DNA from: Desulfonauticus submarinus
Lineage (GTDB): Bacteria; Desulfobacterota; Desulfovibrionia; Desulfovibrionales; Desulfonatronovibrionaceae
DNA length: 64,000 nucleotides
Assembly (NCBI RefSeq): GCF_900104045.1
Contig: NZ_FNIN01000001.1
Coordinates: 62,001 to 126,000, forward strand
Direction of reading: 5' to 3'
Positions 18,198-27,395 of this stretch are shown piece by piece. Both the position numbers and the translations under genes were made by a program. A model generated the notes under the pieces. It saw nothing but the letters and a program-made list of their open reading frames with translations, ran no database searches and had not been told where the DNA came from. The stretch's first letter is position 1. Every line of letters begins with the position of its first letter.

Positions 18198-18667
18198 ATA
18201 TTTTTTTAAAATATATTTTTTAAAGAAGATGTTAATAAGGTTAAGTTAGAACTTAATTAAAATGATTTTTATTTAAAATTTTTAGTATACATTAACTTTG
18301 ATTTATTTTTATTTTATTCAACTAAAATCAATTATTTAAGAATAAATGTGAAAATTGTTTAGGATAAATATGTTTATGAGCTTGATTTAAAAATTATCTT
18401 GAGATAGTTAGAAAAACAATTAGAGAAATTGGATTTATATATAAAAAATATTAAACAATTTTTTATTATACTAATATAAAAAATTGATTTCTATAATATT
18501 TATCTATTTATTAAAAAATAAAAAGTAAGATTCATTGCAAAGAGGTTATGGTTAGTTGTTATGGAGATTGTGCTCAAAAATATAGTGTTTTAAAAGATAA
18601 AGCTTACCTGATTATTAAAAAATAAGGTCTTTTTTTGTTTTGTAATTTTTTCTTCAAAAACATTCCC
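18198..18667. other. Long AT-rich gap after the efflux operon
   Basis: About 470 bp of very AT-rich sequence between the outer-membrane channel gene and the pyrG promoter. I see no family-like coding region on either strand. The only notable item is a 25-codon open frame at 18548-18625 followed by a weak hairpin (ACCT..TATT / AATAAGGT, 18606-18628) and seven T. It may be decayed sequence left by acquisition of the efflux cassette. Confidence 0.5.
18548..18625 (+). CDS. Possible 25-residue small protein
   Basis: ATG 18548 is preceded by AAAGAGG at about 5 nt. It encodes a peptide with a CYGDC motif near the N-terminus and a basic C-terminal end, then TAA. A hairpin plus T-run follows directly. 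No family is recognised and an open frame this short can arise by chance in AT-rich DNA. Confidence 0.2.
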   Translation: MVSCYGDCAQKYSVLKDKAYLIIKK

Positions 18668-18696
18668 TTGGCAAAAAACTAGGTCTAAGTTATAAA
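18668..18696 (+). promoter_or_regulatory. Sigma-70 promoter for the pyrG-kds-lpt run
   Basis: -35 TTGGCA (18668-18673), a 17-nt spacer, -10 TATAAA (18691-18696), about 50 bp before the pyrG ATG. Good match at both hexamers with ideal spacing. Confidence 0.7.
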
Positions 18697-18746
18697 GTCT
18701 AATTGTGAGTTTTGGTATAAGTACTTTTTAAACAAAGGAAGGAAAA

Positions 18747-20414
18747 ATGAGTGCTATTGTTAATTCTAAATTAAAGACCAAGTTTATTTTTATAACAGGA
18801 GGAGTTTTATCCTCGTTGGGCAAAGGTTTAGCAGCAGCATCTTTAGGAGCATTGTTAAAAGCGAGAGGATTGAAAGTAACAATTCAAAAATTAGATCCTT
18901 ATATTAATGTTGATCCTGGAACAATGAATCCATTTCAACATGGAGAGGTATATGTTACCGAGGATGGTGCTGAGACAGATTTGGATTTGGGGCATTATGA
19001 GAGATATTTGGATCAGTATTTTGGACAGATTAATAATTTTACGTCTGGTCGTATTTATCATTCGGTTATTTCTAAAGAAAGAAGAGGAGATTACTTAGGA
19101 GGAACTGTTCAAGTTATTCCTCATGTAACAGATGAAATTAAAAGAGCTATTTTAAGTGTAGCTCAAAATGAAGAAGATGTGGCTATTATTGAGATAGGGG
19201 GTACAGTAGGAGATATAGAGGGGCTTCCTTTTCTAGAAGCAATTAGGCAGCTTAGAACAGACTTGGGTAAAGAGAATGTTTTATATATTCATTTAACTTT
19301 AGTTCCTATTATTCGAGTGTCTGGAGAATTAAAAACTAAGCCTACTCAACATAGTGTTAAGGAACTTAGAAGTATTGGTATCCAGCCAGATATTATTTTA
19401 TGCCGTTCCGAAGTTGATTTATCAGATGAAATAAAGGCAAAAATTGCTCTTTTTTGTAATGTAGATAGGGATGCAGTATTTACTGCCAAAGATGTAGAAA
19501 ATATATATGAAGTTCCTTTGGCTTTATATGACGAAGGAATTGACCAAAAAGTAGCAATTTTACTTAGGCTTCCTGCTAAAAATCCAAATTTAGATCAATG
19601 GGAGCAACTTGTTTATAAATTAAAACATCCCAAAGGCGAGGTTACCATTGGTATTGTTGGGAAGTATGTAGAGTTAAAAGAGTCTTATAAAAGTTTACAC
19701 GAAGCATTAGTTCATGGTGGAGTAGCTAATGACCTTAAAGTAAAATTAAAATATATTAACTCTGAAGAATTAGATAAAAAGAATTTGGAAGTTAAACTTA
19801 GTGGAGTAGATGGAATACTTGTTCCTGGTGGATTTGGTTCAAGAGGCGTGGAAGGTAAAATTTTAGCGATTAAATATGCAAGAGAAAACAAAATACCTTT
19901 TTTTGGTATTTGTTTGGGAATGCAGTGTGCTGTTATTGAGTTTGCAAGAAATGTTTTGGAACTTGAAAATGCAAATTCTGAAGAGTTTGATCCAAAAACA
20001 GATCATCCTGTTATTTATCTTATAACAGAATGGTATGATTATCGCGCAAATAAAATTCAAAAAAGAGATAAGAATAGTGATAAAGGTGGGACTATGCGTT
20101 TGGGGGCCTATCCTTGTGTATTAAAAGAGGGCACAAAGGCTTTTGATGCTTATAAAAAGCGAGAAATTATGGAAAGGCATAGGCATAGATATGAGTTTAA
20201 TAAAAAATATGCTAAAGACATGGAAAAGGCAGGCCTTATTATTAGTGGAGCTTCTCCTGATGGAGAATTAGTTGAAATTGTAGAATTAAAAGAACATCCG
20301 TGGTTTTTAGGATGTCAGTTTCATCCAGAATTTAAATCTAACCCTATGAAGCCTCATCCTCTTTTTAGAGATTTTATAGCAAGCGCAAAAAGTTATAAAA
20401 ATAAGAAAGGTTAA
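18747..20414 (+). CDS. pyrG: CTP synthase
   Basis: 555 residues; makes CTP from UTP, ATP and glutamine. The N-terminal synthetase domain starts with [20 protein letters not shown] and contains [19 protein letters not shown]. The C-terminal class I glutamine amidotransferase domain has the nucleophile Cys in [11 protein letters not shown], and His/Glu in [16 protein letters not shown] precedes ATG 18747. CTP is also the cofactor for CMP-KDO formation, which fits its place 2 nt upstream of kdsA. Confidence 0.98.
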   Translation: MSAIVNSKLKTKFIFITGGVLSSLGKGLAAASLGALLKARGLKVTIQKLDPYINVDPGTMNPFQHGEVYVTEDGAETDLDLGHYERYLDQYFGQINNFTSGRIYHSVISKERRGDYLGGTVQVIPHVTDEIKRAILSVAQNEEDVAIIEIGGTVGDIEGLPFLEAIRQLRTDLGKENVLYIHLTLVPIIRVSGELKTKPTQHSVKELRSIGIQPDIILCRSEVDLSDEIKAKIALFCNVDRDAVFTAKDVENIYEVPLALYDEGIDQKVAILLRLPAKNPNLDQWEQLVYKLKHPKGEVTIGIVGKYVELKESYKSLHEALVHGGVANDLKVKLKYINSEELDKKNLEVKLSGVDGILVPGGFGSRGVEGKILAIKYARENKIPFFGICLGMQCAVIEFARNVLELENANSEEFDPKTDHPVIYLITEWYDYRANKIQKRDKNSDKGGTMRLGAYPCVLKEGTKAFDAYKKREIMERHRHRYEFNKKYAKDMEKAGLIISGASPDGELVEIVELKEHPWFLGCQFHPEFKSNPMKPHPLFRDFIASAKSYKNKKG

Positions 20415-20416
20415 TT

Positions 20417-21229
20417 ATGGATTGTTTCAAACTTTTTGAACAAACTAAAAAAAAATTGTTTTTTATTGCAGGGCCATGTGTCTTAGAAAATTTAGATTTG
20501 GCTTTAAAAGTAGGTGAAGAACTTGCAGAGATCAGGAATAAATTAGGAGTTACAATTGTTTTTAAAAGTTCTTTTGATAAGGCTAATAGAACATCCTTAG
20601 AAAGTTTTAGAGGTCCTGGCTTAGATTTAGGTTTAAAATGGCTGGAAAAGATAAAAAAAATTACAGAACTTCCTGTTTTAACAGATTATCACTTGCCTGA
20701 ACAAGCTAACGTTGTTGCTGAAGTGGCAGATATTTTACAAGTCCCTGCATTTTTATGTAGACAGACAGATTTACTAATAGCTGGAGCAAAGACAAATAGG
20801 ATTGTAAATATAAAGAAAGGTCAGTTTATTGCACCTTGGGATATGAAAGCAGTAGTTGGTAAAGTTGAGTCTTTTGGGAATAAAAAAATTTGGCTCACTG
20901 AAAGAGGCTTTTCATTTGGATATAACAATTTGGTAGTGGATATGAGAAGTGTGCCTTTAATGGCAGAGTTGGGTTATCCTGTTGTTTTTGATGCCACTCA
21001 TTCAGTTCAAATACCTGGAGGAAGAGGCACTAGCTCTGGTGGAAATAGAGAATTTGTTCCTTGTTTAGCAAAGGCAGCTGTTGCTGCAGGAGCTTCTGGA
21101 GTGTTTATGGAAGTTCATCCTGATCCTGACAAGGCTTTATGCGATGGTCCAAATTCTTGGCCTTTAAATCAAACTTATTCTCTTATGAAAAAATTATTGG
21201 AAATATGGGAAGTTGTTTATGAAAAGTAG
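20417..21229 (+). CDS. kdsA: 3-deoxy-D-manno-octulosonate 8-phosphate synthase, metal-dependent type
   Basis: 270 residues; condenses PEP with arabinose 5-phosphate to KDO-8-phosphate for lipid A core synthesis. Active-site strings FIAGPCVLEN, FKSSFDKANRTS, DATHSVQIPGG and MEVHPDPDKALCDGPNSW are all present. Cys21 (in AGPC) occupies the position that is Asn in E. coli KdsA and Cys in Aquifex KdsA, which marks the divalent-metal-dependent class; the His, Glu and Asp ligands are also there. 2 nt after pyrG; it overlaps kdsC. Confidence 0.97.
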   Translation: MDCFKLFEQTKKKLFFIAGPCVLENLDLALKVGEELAEIRNKLGVTIVFKSSFDKANRTSLESFRGPGLDLGLKWLEKIKKITELPVLTDYHLPEQANVVAEVADILQVPAFLCRQTDLLIAGAKTNRIVNIKKGQFIAPWDMKAVVGKVESFGNKKIWLTERGFSFGYNNLVVDMRSVPLMAELGYPVVFDATHSVQIPGGRGTSSGGNREFVPCLAKAAVAAGASGVFMEVHPDPDKALCDGPNSWPLNQTYSLMKKLLEIWEVVYEK

Positions 21230-21752
21230 AGTCTTTGATTTGGCTAAGAAAATAAAATTATTGGTTTTAGATGTTGATGGAGTATTAACTGATGGTGGAC
21301 TTTATTATAATTTAAATGGTCAAGTTTTAAAACGGTTTGATGTTCAAGATGGGATGGGCATAAAAATTGCCCAAAGGGTGGGCTTAAAAATAGCAGTTAT
21401 TTCTGGTTTAAGATCAGAAGTGGTGAAGGCTAGATTAGATGAATTAGGAGTATTAGATTATTTTCCTGGATATAATCATAAATTACCTAAATTAAAAGAG
21501 TTAAAAGAAAAAAACGTGTTACAATGGTCAGAAATAGCTTATTTAGGAGATGATTGGGTAGATGCTGCACCTCTAAAACAAGTGGGATTGCCAATGGCAG
21601 TGGCTAATGCTGTACCAGAAATTAAAAAACTTGCTCTTTGGGTTAGTTCTAAAAAAGGAGGGCATGGAGCAGTAAGAGAAGCCATTATGTTTATTTTGAC
21701 TGCGCAAAATAAATTAGATGCTGTCTGGAAAGAGTGGGTTAGTCTTGATTAA
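21219..21752 (+). CDS. kdsC: KDO-8-phosphate phosphatase, HAD family
   Basis: 177 residues from ATG 21219, the usual KdsC size without a cap domain. HAD motif I is LLVLDVDGVLTDGG, motif II is VISG in IAVISGLRS, and motif IV is YLGDDWVDA. It removes phosphate from KDO-8-P, the product of the upstream enzyme. ATG 21219 overlaps the end of kdsA; an in-frame TTG at 21213 is possible but less likely. Confidence 0.95.
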   Translation: MKSRVFDLAKKIKLLVLDVDGVLTDGGLYYNLNGQVLKRFDVQDGMGIKIAQRVGLKIAVISGLRSEVVKARLDELGVLDYFPGYNHKLPKLKELKEKNVLQWSEIAYLGDDWVDAAPLKQVGLPMAVANAVPEIKKLALWVSSKKGGHGAVREAIMFILTAQNKLDAVWKEWVSLD

Positions 21753-22284
21753 AAAAATTGGTACTATAGGTCTGATTTTTTTACTTGGTTTAATTTTGTT
21801 TTATTTTATTGGAAAAGAGGAAGTTCCTTCTTCTTTAAAAATTAGTAAAATTAGGGGTAAAATGCATCTACAAGGGATTGAACTCTTGGCTGGAAATAGT
21901 GGAAAGTTAAAATGGAAGCTTAAGGCGAAGCAAGCAGACTATGTAGGAAAGGAGATAATATTAAAAAATATAGTTTTTGAGTATATGTTAGATAAACATA
22001 TTTTTGTATATAGTGATGAAGGCAAAATAATAGATAATAACTCTCTTATTTTATTATATCCGCGTGTAAAAATAAAAATGAGTGATGTTATTTTATTTTG
22101 TGATAAATTTATTTATGATAAAAATAAAAAGAAAATATTTATGAATGATAATTTTGAGATGAAAAAAGATAATTATTTTAAAGTAATATCCAATAAAGCT
22201 TTATTTGATATAAAAAGTAATAGCTTTTATATTTTAAAAAATGTTAAAAGTATATGGTGGTTAGAAAATGAGAACAATATGTAA
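21718..22284 (+). CDS. lptC: LPS export protein LptC-like
   Basis: About 188 residues: one N-terminal transmembrane helix (IGTIGLIFLLGLILFYFIG) followed by an LptC/YrbK-type beta-jellyroll periplasmic domain with poor sequence conservation. Identified mainly by topology and by position between kdsC and lptA. The start is uncertain: ATG 21718 overlaps kdsC by 35 nt, while TTG 21745 would give a shorter overlap and still keep the helix. It receives LPS from the LptBFG transporter and passes it to LptA. Confidence 0.82.
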   Translation: MLSGKSGLVLIKKIGTIGLIFLLGLILFYFIGKEEVPSSLKISKIRGKMHLQGIELLAGNSGKLKWKLKAKQADYVGKEIILKNIVFEYMLDKHIFVYSDEGKIIDNNSLILLYPRVKIKMSDVILFCDKFIYDKNKKKIFMNDNFEMKKDNYFKVISNKALFDIKSNSFYILKNVKSIWWLENENNM

Positions 22285-22786
22285 TATATTAATGTTTTTT
22301 TTAATGTTTCAAGCTATATGCTGGGCAGAAACGAATAAAGAGCCTATTAAGATTGATTCTGATAAAATGGTCTATAAAAAGGAAAAAAATATTGTAGAAT
22401 TTGTAGGTAATGTTCACGTTGTTCAAGGAAAATTAAATTTATGGGCTGATAAAATAGATGTATATTTAAAGGGGAATACAAATAAGGTGAGTTTAGATTT
22501 AGCAAATTCTGCTCAGAAACAGAAAATAGAAAAGATTATTGCGAGGAATAATGTAAAAATTCAACAGGAAGATAAGTTTGCTATTTGTGGTAAAGCTGTT
22601 TATTGGCCTGCATCTCAAAAGATTGTTTTAGAGTTAGAGCCAAAACTGAGACAAAAGAAAAATGAGATTAAGGGAGAAAAAATAGTTTTTTATCTTAATA
22701 ATAGCTCAGTGGAGGTTCTAGGTAGTAAAAAGAAAAGAGTGGAAGCGATATTTTTTCAGGATTTAAAGGATAAGAAAGGTGAGTAA
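22268..22786 (+). CDS. lptA: LPS transport periplasmic protein LptA-like
   Basis: 172 residues. Signal peptide ending AICWA, then an OstA/LptA domain: EPIKIDSDKMVYKKEKNIVE and FVGNVHVVQGKLNLWADKID are the characteristic repeats, continued by GKAVYWPASQKIVLE. It forms the periplasmic bridge carrying LPS to the outer membrane. Overlaps lptC by 17 nt and lptB by 8 nt, so it is translationally coupled. Confidence 0.9.
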   Translation: MRTICNILMFFLMFQAICWAETNKEPIKIDSDKMVYKKEKNIVEFVGNVHVVQGKLNLWADKIDVYLKGNTNKVSLDLANSAQKQKIEKIIARNNVKIQQEDKFAICGKAVYWPASQKIVLELEPKLRQKKNEIKGEKIVFYLNNSSVEVLGSKKKRVEAIFFQDLKDKKGE

Positions 22787-23501
22787 GTTAGAGGGGATAG
22801 ACTTAAGAAAACGTTATGGTCAGAGAGAAGTTGTTCGAGGTATTCGTTTAGAAGTTTTGCAAGGAGAGGTTGTAGGTCTTTTGGGGCCAAATGGGGCAGG
22901 AAAAACTACTACTTTTTATATGTTGGTGGGAATAATTTCTCCTACAAAAGGAAAAGTTTTTTTAGATGGGAAAGAGATTACTTTTTTATCTTTGCCCAAA
23001 AGAGCTAAACTGGGAATTAGTTATTTGCCTCAGGAAAACTCTATTTTTAAAAAGCTAACTGTAGAGGAAAATTTACTTATTATTTTAGAGTATACTAAAT
23101 TGAGTAAAAAGGAACAAAAAGAACGAGCAGAAGAATTAATGGAAGAATTAGGTATTAGCAAACTGGCTAAACAAAAAGCCTCTTATTTGTCTGGAGGAGA
23201 AAGGAGACGTCTAGAAATTGCAAGATGTTTAATTTTAAGCCCTAAGTTTATTCTTTTAGATGAGCCTTTTGCAGGTATTGATCCCATCGCCATAGATGAT
23301 ATTCAAAAGATTATTATGCGTTTGAAAGAGAAAAATATAGGGGTGTTGATTTCAGATCACAATGTGAGAGAAACTTTGAGAATATGCGATAGGGCTTATT
23401 TGGTTTATGATGGGCAAGTATTTTTAGAAGGAAGTCCTAAGGATATTGCTAATGATGCTCAGGCTAGAAAACTATATTTAGGTGAGACTTTTTCTTTGTG
23501 A
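22779..23501 (+). CDS. lptB: LPS export ABC transporter ATP-binding protein
   Basis: 240 residues. Walker A GPNGAGKTT, Q-loop LPQENSIF, signature LSGGERRRLEIAR, Walker B FILLDEPFAGIDP and switch His in ISDHNVRET are all canonical. GTG start at 22779 inside the end of lptA. It powers LPS extraction with LptF/LptG, which are not in this window. Confidence 0.97.
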   Translation: MSKLEGIDLRKRYGQREVVRGIRLEVLQGEVVGLLGPNGAGKTTTFYMLVGIISPTKGKVFLDGKEITFLSLPKRAKLGISYLPQENSIFKKLTVEENLLIILEYTKLSKKEQKERAEELMEELGISKLAKQKASYLSGGERRRLEIARCLILSPKFILLDEPFAGIDPIAIDDIQKIIMRLKEKNIGVLISDHNVRETLRICDRAYLVYDGQVFLEGSPKDIANDAQARKLYLGETFSL

Positions 23502-23635
23502 TTAAATTTAAATTTTTTTAACTTAATAATCTTAGTAAGATAATGCCCCTCATGATATTGTTTCTATTAAAAGATTTACACCATAGAATTTGTTGATTAT
23601 ATTTATAATAATTAGGTTATTTAGAAGGAATAAAT

Positions 23636-25069
23636 ATGGCTCTTCAGTTGAAACAACAATTAAAACTTAGTCAGCAGCTAGTAATGACTCCTCAACTTCA
23701 GCAGGCAATCAAGCTGCTGCAGCTTTCGAGAATAGAATTAGTAGATTTAGTTCAACAGGAGCTGTTAGAAAATCCTCTTTTAGAGGAAGCTGAGAATAAT
23801 GAGAGTATTGAAAAGATACAAAAGGAAGAAGATGAATTTTCTGAATTTAAAGTAGAAGAAGAAAGTTTAATTAAAAATGCCGAATGGGAAAATTATTTGG
23901 GCCAGTTTTCTAGTTTTTCTAAGGATTATAAGGAATTGGAAATTCCAGAAGAAATACTTTCTGTAGAAGCTAGGTATGCTCCTAAGCCTAGTTTAGAAGG
24001 TCATCTGCTGTGGCAATTAAATTTAGCTCCTTTTACAGAGAAACAAAAGGAAATAGGTAGAGAAATTATAGGTAATCTTGATTCGAGAGGATATCTGACA
24101 GTAAATACTTCAGAGATTGCATCATCTTTAGATGTAAAAGAGGAGGAAGTAGAAGAAGTCTTAAAAAGGATACAACAGTTTGATCCTATTGGGATAGCAA
24201 GTAGAAACTTAAAAGAGTGTCTTTTGATTCAATTAAAACATTTTGACTATGATGATCCTATATTAAATTTGCTAGTAGAGCATCATTTAGAGGATATAGA
24301 AAAAAGAAAGATTGATAATATATTAAAAAAATTAGGTATTTCAAAAGAAAAGTTACATGAATATATAGAGATATTAAAGTCATTAGATCCTTATCCTGGA
24401 TCTCAATATTCTAATGAAGATGTTGTTTATATTAGTCCAGATGTATATGTGTTTAAATATGAAGATGAGTTTGTTATTTTATTAAATGAAGATGGTATTC
24501 CTAATCTACGTTTAAATCCTTTATTTGAAGAAATAGAAATTAAGAGGGGGCGTAAAAAAAAGAACTCAAGTAAAGATATAGAATATCTACAAGAAAAAAT
24601 GCGTTCTGCTGTTTGGTTGATTAAGAGTTTACAGCAAAGGCAAAGGACCTTGTATAAGGTAGTAGAAAGTATACTTTATTTTCAAAAAGATTTTTTTGAA
24701 AAAGGTGTTTCTTGTTTAAAACCTCTTACATTACGGGATGTGGCAGAGTATATTGGTATGCACGAATCTACTATTAGCAGAGTAACAAGCAATAAATATA
24801 TTTCTACTCCTTTTGGCTTATTTGAGTTAAAATTCTTTTTTAATAGTGGACTTAGTACCAAAGATGGTAGTAATGTAGGTTCTGAGAGTATTAGAGCTAG
24901 AATAAAAGAGATTATTGATGCAGAAGATAAAAAAAAGCCTTTAAGTGATGAGGCTATTGCCAAAAGATTACAAAAAGAGTTAGGAGTTAGTATAGCAAGA
25001 AGAACGGTTGCAAAATATAGAGCTGCTTTAAATATTCCTTCTTCTTCAAGGAGGAAGAAGATATTTTAA
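23636..25069 (+). CDS. rpoN: RNA polymerase sigma-54 factor
   Basis: 477 residues. N-terminal activator-interaction region MALQLKQQLKLSQQLVMTPQ with the Q/L-rich pattern, an acidic linker, the core-binding domain, an HTH (TLRDVAEYIGMHESTISRVT), and the RpoN box ARRTVAKYRAALNIPSS near the end. The conserved neighbourhood rpoN-hpf-ptsN-rapZ supports the call. About 134 bp separates it from lptB, so it may also have its own promoter, but I could not identify convincing hexamers there. Confidence 0.98.
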   Translation: MALQLKQQLKLSQQLVMTPQLQQAIKLLQLSRIELVDLVQQELLENPLLEEAENNESIEKIQKEEDEFSEFKVEEESLIKNAEWENYLGQFSSFSKDYKELEIPEEILSVEARYAPKPSLEGHLLWQLNLAPFTEKQKEIGREIIGNLDSRGYLTVNTSEIASSLDVKEEEVEEVLKRIQQFDPIGIASRNLKECLLIQLKHFDYDDPILNLLVEHHLEDIEKRKIDNILKKLGISKEKLHEYIEILKSLDPYPGSQYSNEDVVYISPDVYVFKYEDEFVILLNEDGIPNLRLNPLFEEIEIKRGRKKKNSSKDIEYLQEKMRSAVWLIKSLQQRQRTLYKVVESILYFQKDFFEKGVSCLKPLTLRDVAEYIGMHESTISRVTSNKYISTPFGLFELKFFFNSGLSTKDGSNVGSESIRARIKEIIDAEDKKKPLSDEAIAKRLQKELGVSIARRTVAKYRAALNIPSSSRRKKIF

Positions 25070-25092
25070 CCTTAAACTGTTAGGAGGCGTGT

Positions 25093-25632
25093 ATGCAAAT
25101 TAAATTTAATTTTAAAAATTTTGAGCCGTCTGATCATTTAAAAAGTTATGCTCAAACTAGATTTGAAAAATTAGCCAAATATCTAAGCAAAAACGATAAT
25201 CCTGAACTTCAAGTGAACTTTGAAGTAGAAAAATATAGACATATAATAGAGGCAATTTTAACTGCTAAAAATTTACATATTTCTGCTACAGAAGAAAATG
25301 AGGATATGTATGCTAGTGTAGACCTGGTTTTAGATAAACTAGAAGCTCAGGTTAGAAAAATAAGAGAAAAGGCAAAGGATAAACATAAAAGTAAAAGTAA
25401 GACTAAAGTTAGAATGGATATTATTAAATTTAATAAAGAAGAAAAAAGTGGTCCTATTATTGAAAAAACAGATCATTTTGAACCAAAACCAATGAGTGTG
25501 GAAGAGGCTGCCTTGCAGTTGGATACTTTAAAATATGACTTTTTAGTATTTTTAAATGCAGAGAATGAAAGGGTAAATGTTATTTATAAAAGAAAAGATG
25601 GAAATTTTGGTTTAATTGATCCAGGAATATAA
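25093..25632 (+). CDS. hpf: Ribosome hibernation promoting factor, long form
   Basis: 179 residues, the long form. The N-terminal domain (about 1-100) has the S30AE/YfiA fold pattern and a basic stretch KDKHKSKSKTKVR. The C-terminal dimerisation domain starts near residue 120 with KPMSVEEAALQLDTLKYDFL and ends VIYKRKDGNFGLIDPG. Long HPF alone can dimerise 70S ribosomes into 100S particles during starvation. Strong GGAGG before ATG 25093. Confidence 0.96.
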   Translation: MQIKFNFKNFEPSDHLKSYAQTRFEKLAKYLSKNDNPELQVNFEVEKYRHIIEAILTAKNLHISATEENEDMYASVDLVLDKLEAQVRKIREKAKDKHKSKSKTKVRMDIIKFNKEEKSGPIIEKTDHFEPKPMSVEEAALQLDTLKYDFLVFLNAENERVNVIYKRKDGNFGLIDPGI

Positions 25633-25635
25633 TTT

Positions 25636-26085
25636 ATGAAGTTATCTAATTATATTAATGAAAAATTAATTATTTCAAACCTTTCTGCCAGGACTAAAGT
25701 AGATGTCCTGGCAGAAATGGTTAAGTATGTGGAGAAATTATATCCATCTCTTCAAGATAAAAATGTCTATGAACTATTAGTTGATAGAGAAAAATTGGGC
25801 ACTACAGGCATTGGCAATGGAGTTGCTATCCCCCATACTAAGCTAGAAGGAATAGATAGAGTAATTTTATTAGTAGCTCGAAGTATTGAAGGAGTAGACT
25901 TTGAATCATTAGATCAGAATCCAGTGCACATTTTTTTCTTATTGCTTGCTCCTGAAGAGAATCTTGGAGAGCATCTTAGGATTTTAGCCTATATATCTCG
26001 TCTTTTACAAGACGAAAGTTTTAGAAAAGCATTTTTAGAAGCTCAAGATAAAGGTGAATTGTATATGCTTTTAAAAGGTGTCTAA
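25636..26085 (+). CDS. ptsN: PTS EIIA-Ntr regulatory protein
   Basis: 149 residues, PTS_EIIA_2 domain. The phosphorylatable His67 lies in GIGNGVAIPHTKLEG, and FFLLLAPEENLGEHLRILA is a typical family segment. Regulatory phosphocarrier, not a sugar transporter. 3 nt after hpf; its stop overlaps the rapZ start (TAATG). Confidence 0.95.
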   Translation: MKLSNYINEKLIISNLSARTKVDVLAEMVKYVEKLYPSLQDKNVYELLVDREKLGTTGIGNGVAIPHTKLEGIDRVILLVARSIEGVDFESLDQNPVHIFFLLLAPEENLGEHLRILAYISRLLQDESFRKAFLEAQDKGELYMLLKGV

Positions 26086-26963
26086 TGAATTATACATTTT
26101 CTCTTGTTCTTATAAGTGGGTTATCTGGTGCTGGTAAAAGTACAGCGTTGAAAGTTTTTGAAGATTTGGGTTTTTTTTGTATTGATGGATTGCCTTTTTC
26201 TTTAATAAAACCTTTAATTGAGTTGTTTGAACAAAATTCTCTTAAAAAATATCGTGGTCTTGCCTTAGGAATTGATATTAGACAATTTGATTTTGGGTCT
26301 GGTTGGGATGAATTAGAGTCAACTCTTAAAAAGAGAAATGTTTATTTTGAACTTATATTTTTAGAGGCCAGTGAAGAGATAATAGTTAAAAGATATTTTA
26401 CCACAAGACGTCCCCATCCCTTAAGTAGTGAGGGTAAAGGATTAGAAAAAGCTATTTTGGAAGAAAAACAAAAACTTTCTGTGCTTAGAGAAAAGGCCCA
26501 TTTGGTTATTGATACTACATTTTTTTCTATTCATGATTTAAGACGCACTTTACAAGAGAAATGGATATGTCATGATAGTGTTTGTGCAGGGCTTCGAGTT
26601 CATCTTATTTCTTTTGGATTTAAGTATGGTGTCCCTTTGGAAGCAGATATTGTCCTTGATTTAAGATTTTTGCCAAATCCTTATTTTAAGGAAGAGCTTA
26701 GGGATTTATCTGGTCAAGAAAAGATAGTCCAAGAGTTTATTTATGGAAATAAGGAATCTAAAAAATTTTTAGAAAAATTAAAAGAGTTTTTAGAGTTTAC
26801 TTTACCTCTTTATGCTAAGGAGGGAAGGTATAGACTTACCATAGGTTTTGGTTGTACTGGAGGAAGACATAGATCTGTTGCTACTACAGAATTAATAGCA
26901 TTGTTTTTAAGAGAGAAAAAATATTTAATATCAGTAGAACATCGTCATTTGGAGTTAGGTTAA
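26085..26963 (+). CDS. rapZ: RNase adapter protein RapZ (P-loop, YvcJ family)
   Basis: 292 residues. Walker A GLSGAGKS at residues 12-19, FFCIDGLP, IDIRQF, the arginine cluster TTRRPHPL, and the C-terminal signature IGFGCTGGRHRSV. In E. coli RapZ binds small RNAs and controls glucosamine-6-phosphate synthase mRNA; in other phyla its role is less clear. Its place among PTS genes is conserved. Confidence 0.96.
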   Translation: MNYTFSLVLISGLSGAGKSTALKVFEDLGFFCIDGLPFSLIKPLIELFEQNSLKKYRGLALGIDIRQFDFGSGWDELESTLKKRNVYFELIFLEASEEIIVKRYFTTRRPHPLSSEGKGLEKAILEEKQKLSVLREKAHLVIDTTFFSIHDLRRTLQEKWICHDSVCAGLRVHLISFGFKYGVPLEADIVLDLRFLPNPYFKEELRDLSGQEKIVQEFIYGNKESKKFLEKLKEFLEFTLPLYAKEGRYRLTIGFGCTGGRHRSVATTELIALFLREKKYLISVEHRHLELG

Positions 26964-26964
26964 A

Positions 26965-27375
26965 ATGGTTGGATTTGTAATTGTTACTCATGGTAAATTT
27001 GGAGATGGACTTTTGAATGCAGCTGAAATGATAGTAGGGGATATTCCACACTGTACTGTTATTAGTGTGGATGCTAAAAGACCAATAGAGCAAATTTTAA
27101 AAGAAATTGAGCAGTCTGTTAAACTCACAGATAATGGAGATGGGGTATTGGTTTTTACTGATATGTTTGGTGGAACGCCTACGACATTGAGTCTTTCTTT
27201 ATTGGGTAAGAAGTCTAATTTAGAAGTTATTACAGGTGTTAATCTACCTATACTTATAAAAGCTGCTACCTCTAGAAATTTGTCTCTTTTAGAGTTGGCG
27301 AGTGAATTAAAAAAGGCTGGAAGGCAGGGGATTAAAGTTGCTGGAGAAATATTAAAAAACCCAGTAAACAGTTAA
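26965..27375 (+). CDS. PTS mannose/sorbose-family EIIA component
   Basis: 136 residues, EIIA-Man fold. His9 in GFVIVTHGKFG is the phosphorylation site; VFTDMFGGTPTTLSL is the second family signature. It starts 1 nt after rapZ and is followed by EIIB and EIIC genes. It would accept phosphate from HPr, which is not in the window. Confidence 0.93.
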   Translation: MVGFVIVTHGKFGDGLLNAAEMIVGDIPHCTVISVDAKRPIEQILKEIEQSVKLTDNGDGVLVFTDMFGGTPTTLSLSLLGKKSNLEVITGVNLPILIKAATSRNLSLLELASELKKAGRQGIKVAGEILKNPVNS

Positions 27376-27395
27376 TTTCTTGATGGGTAAAGAGT

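Noticed and set aside
18668-18696. Sigma-54 promoter at TTGGCA upstream of pyrG
   Set aside because: No GC element at the required -12 position; the sigma-70 hexamers with 17-nt spacing fit better.
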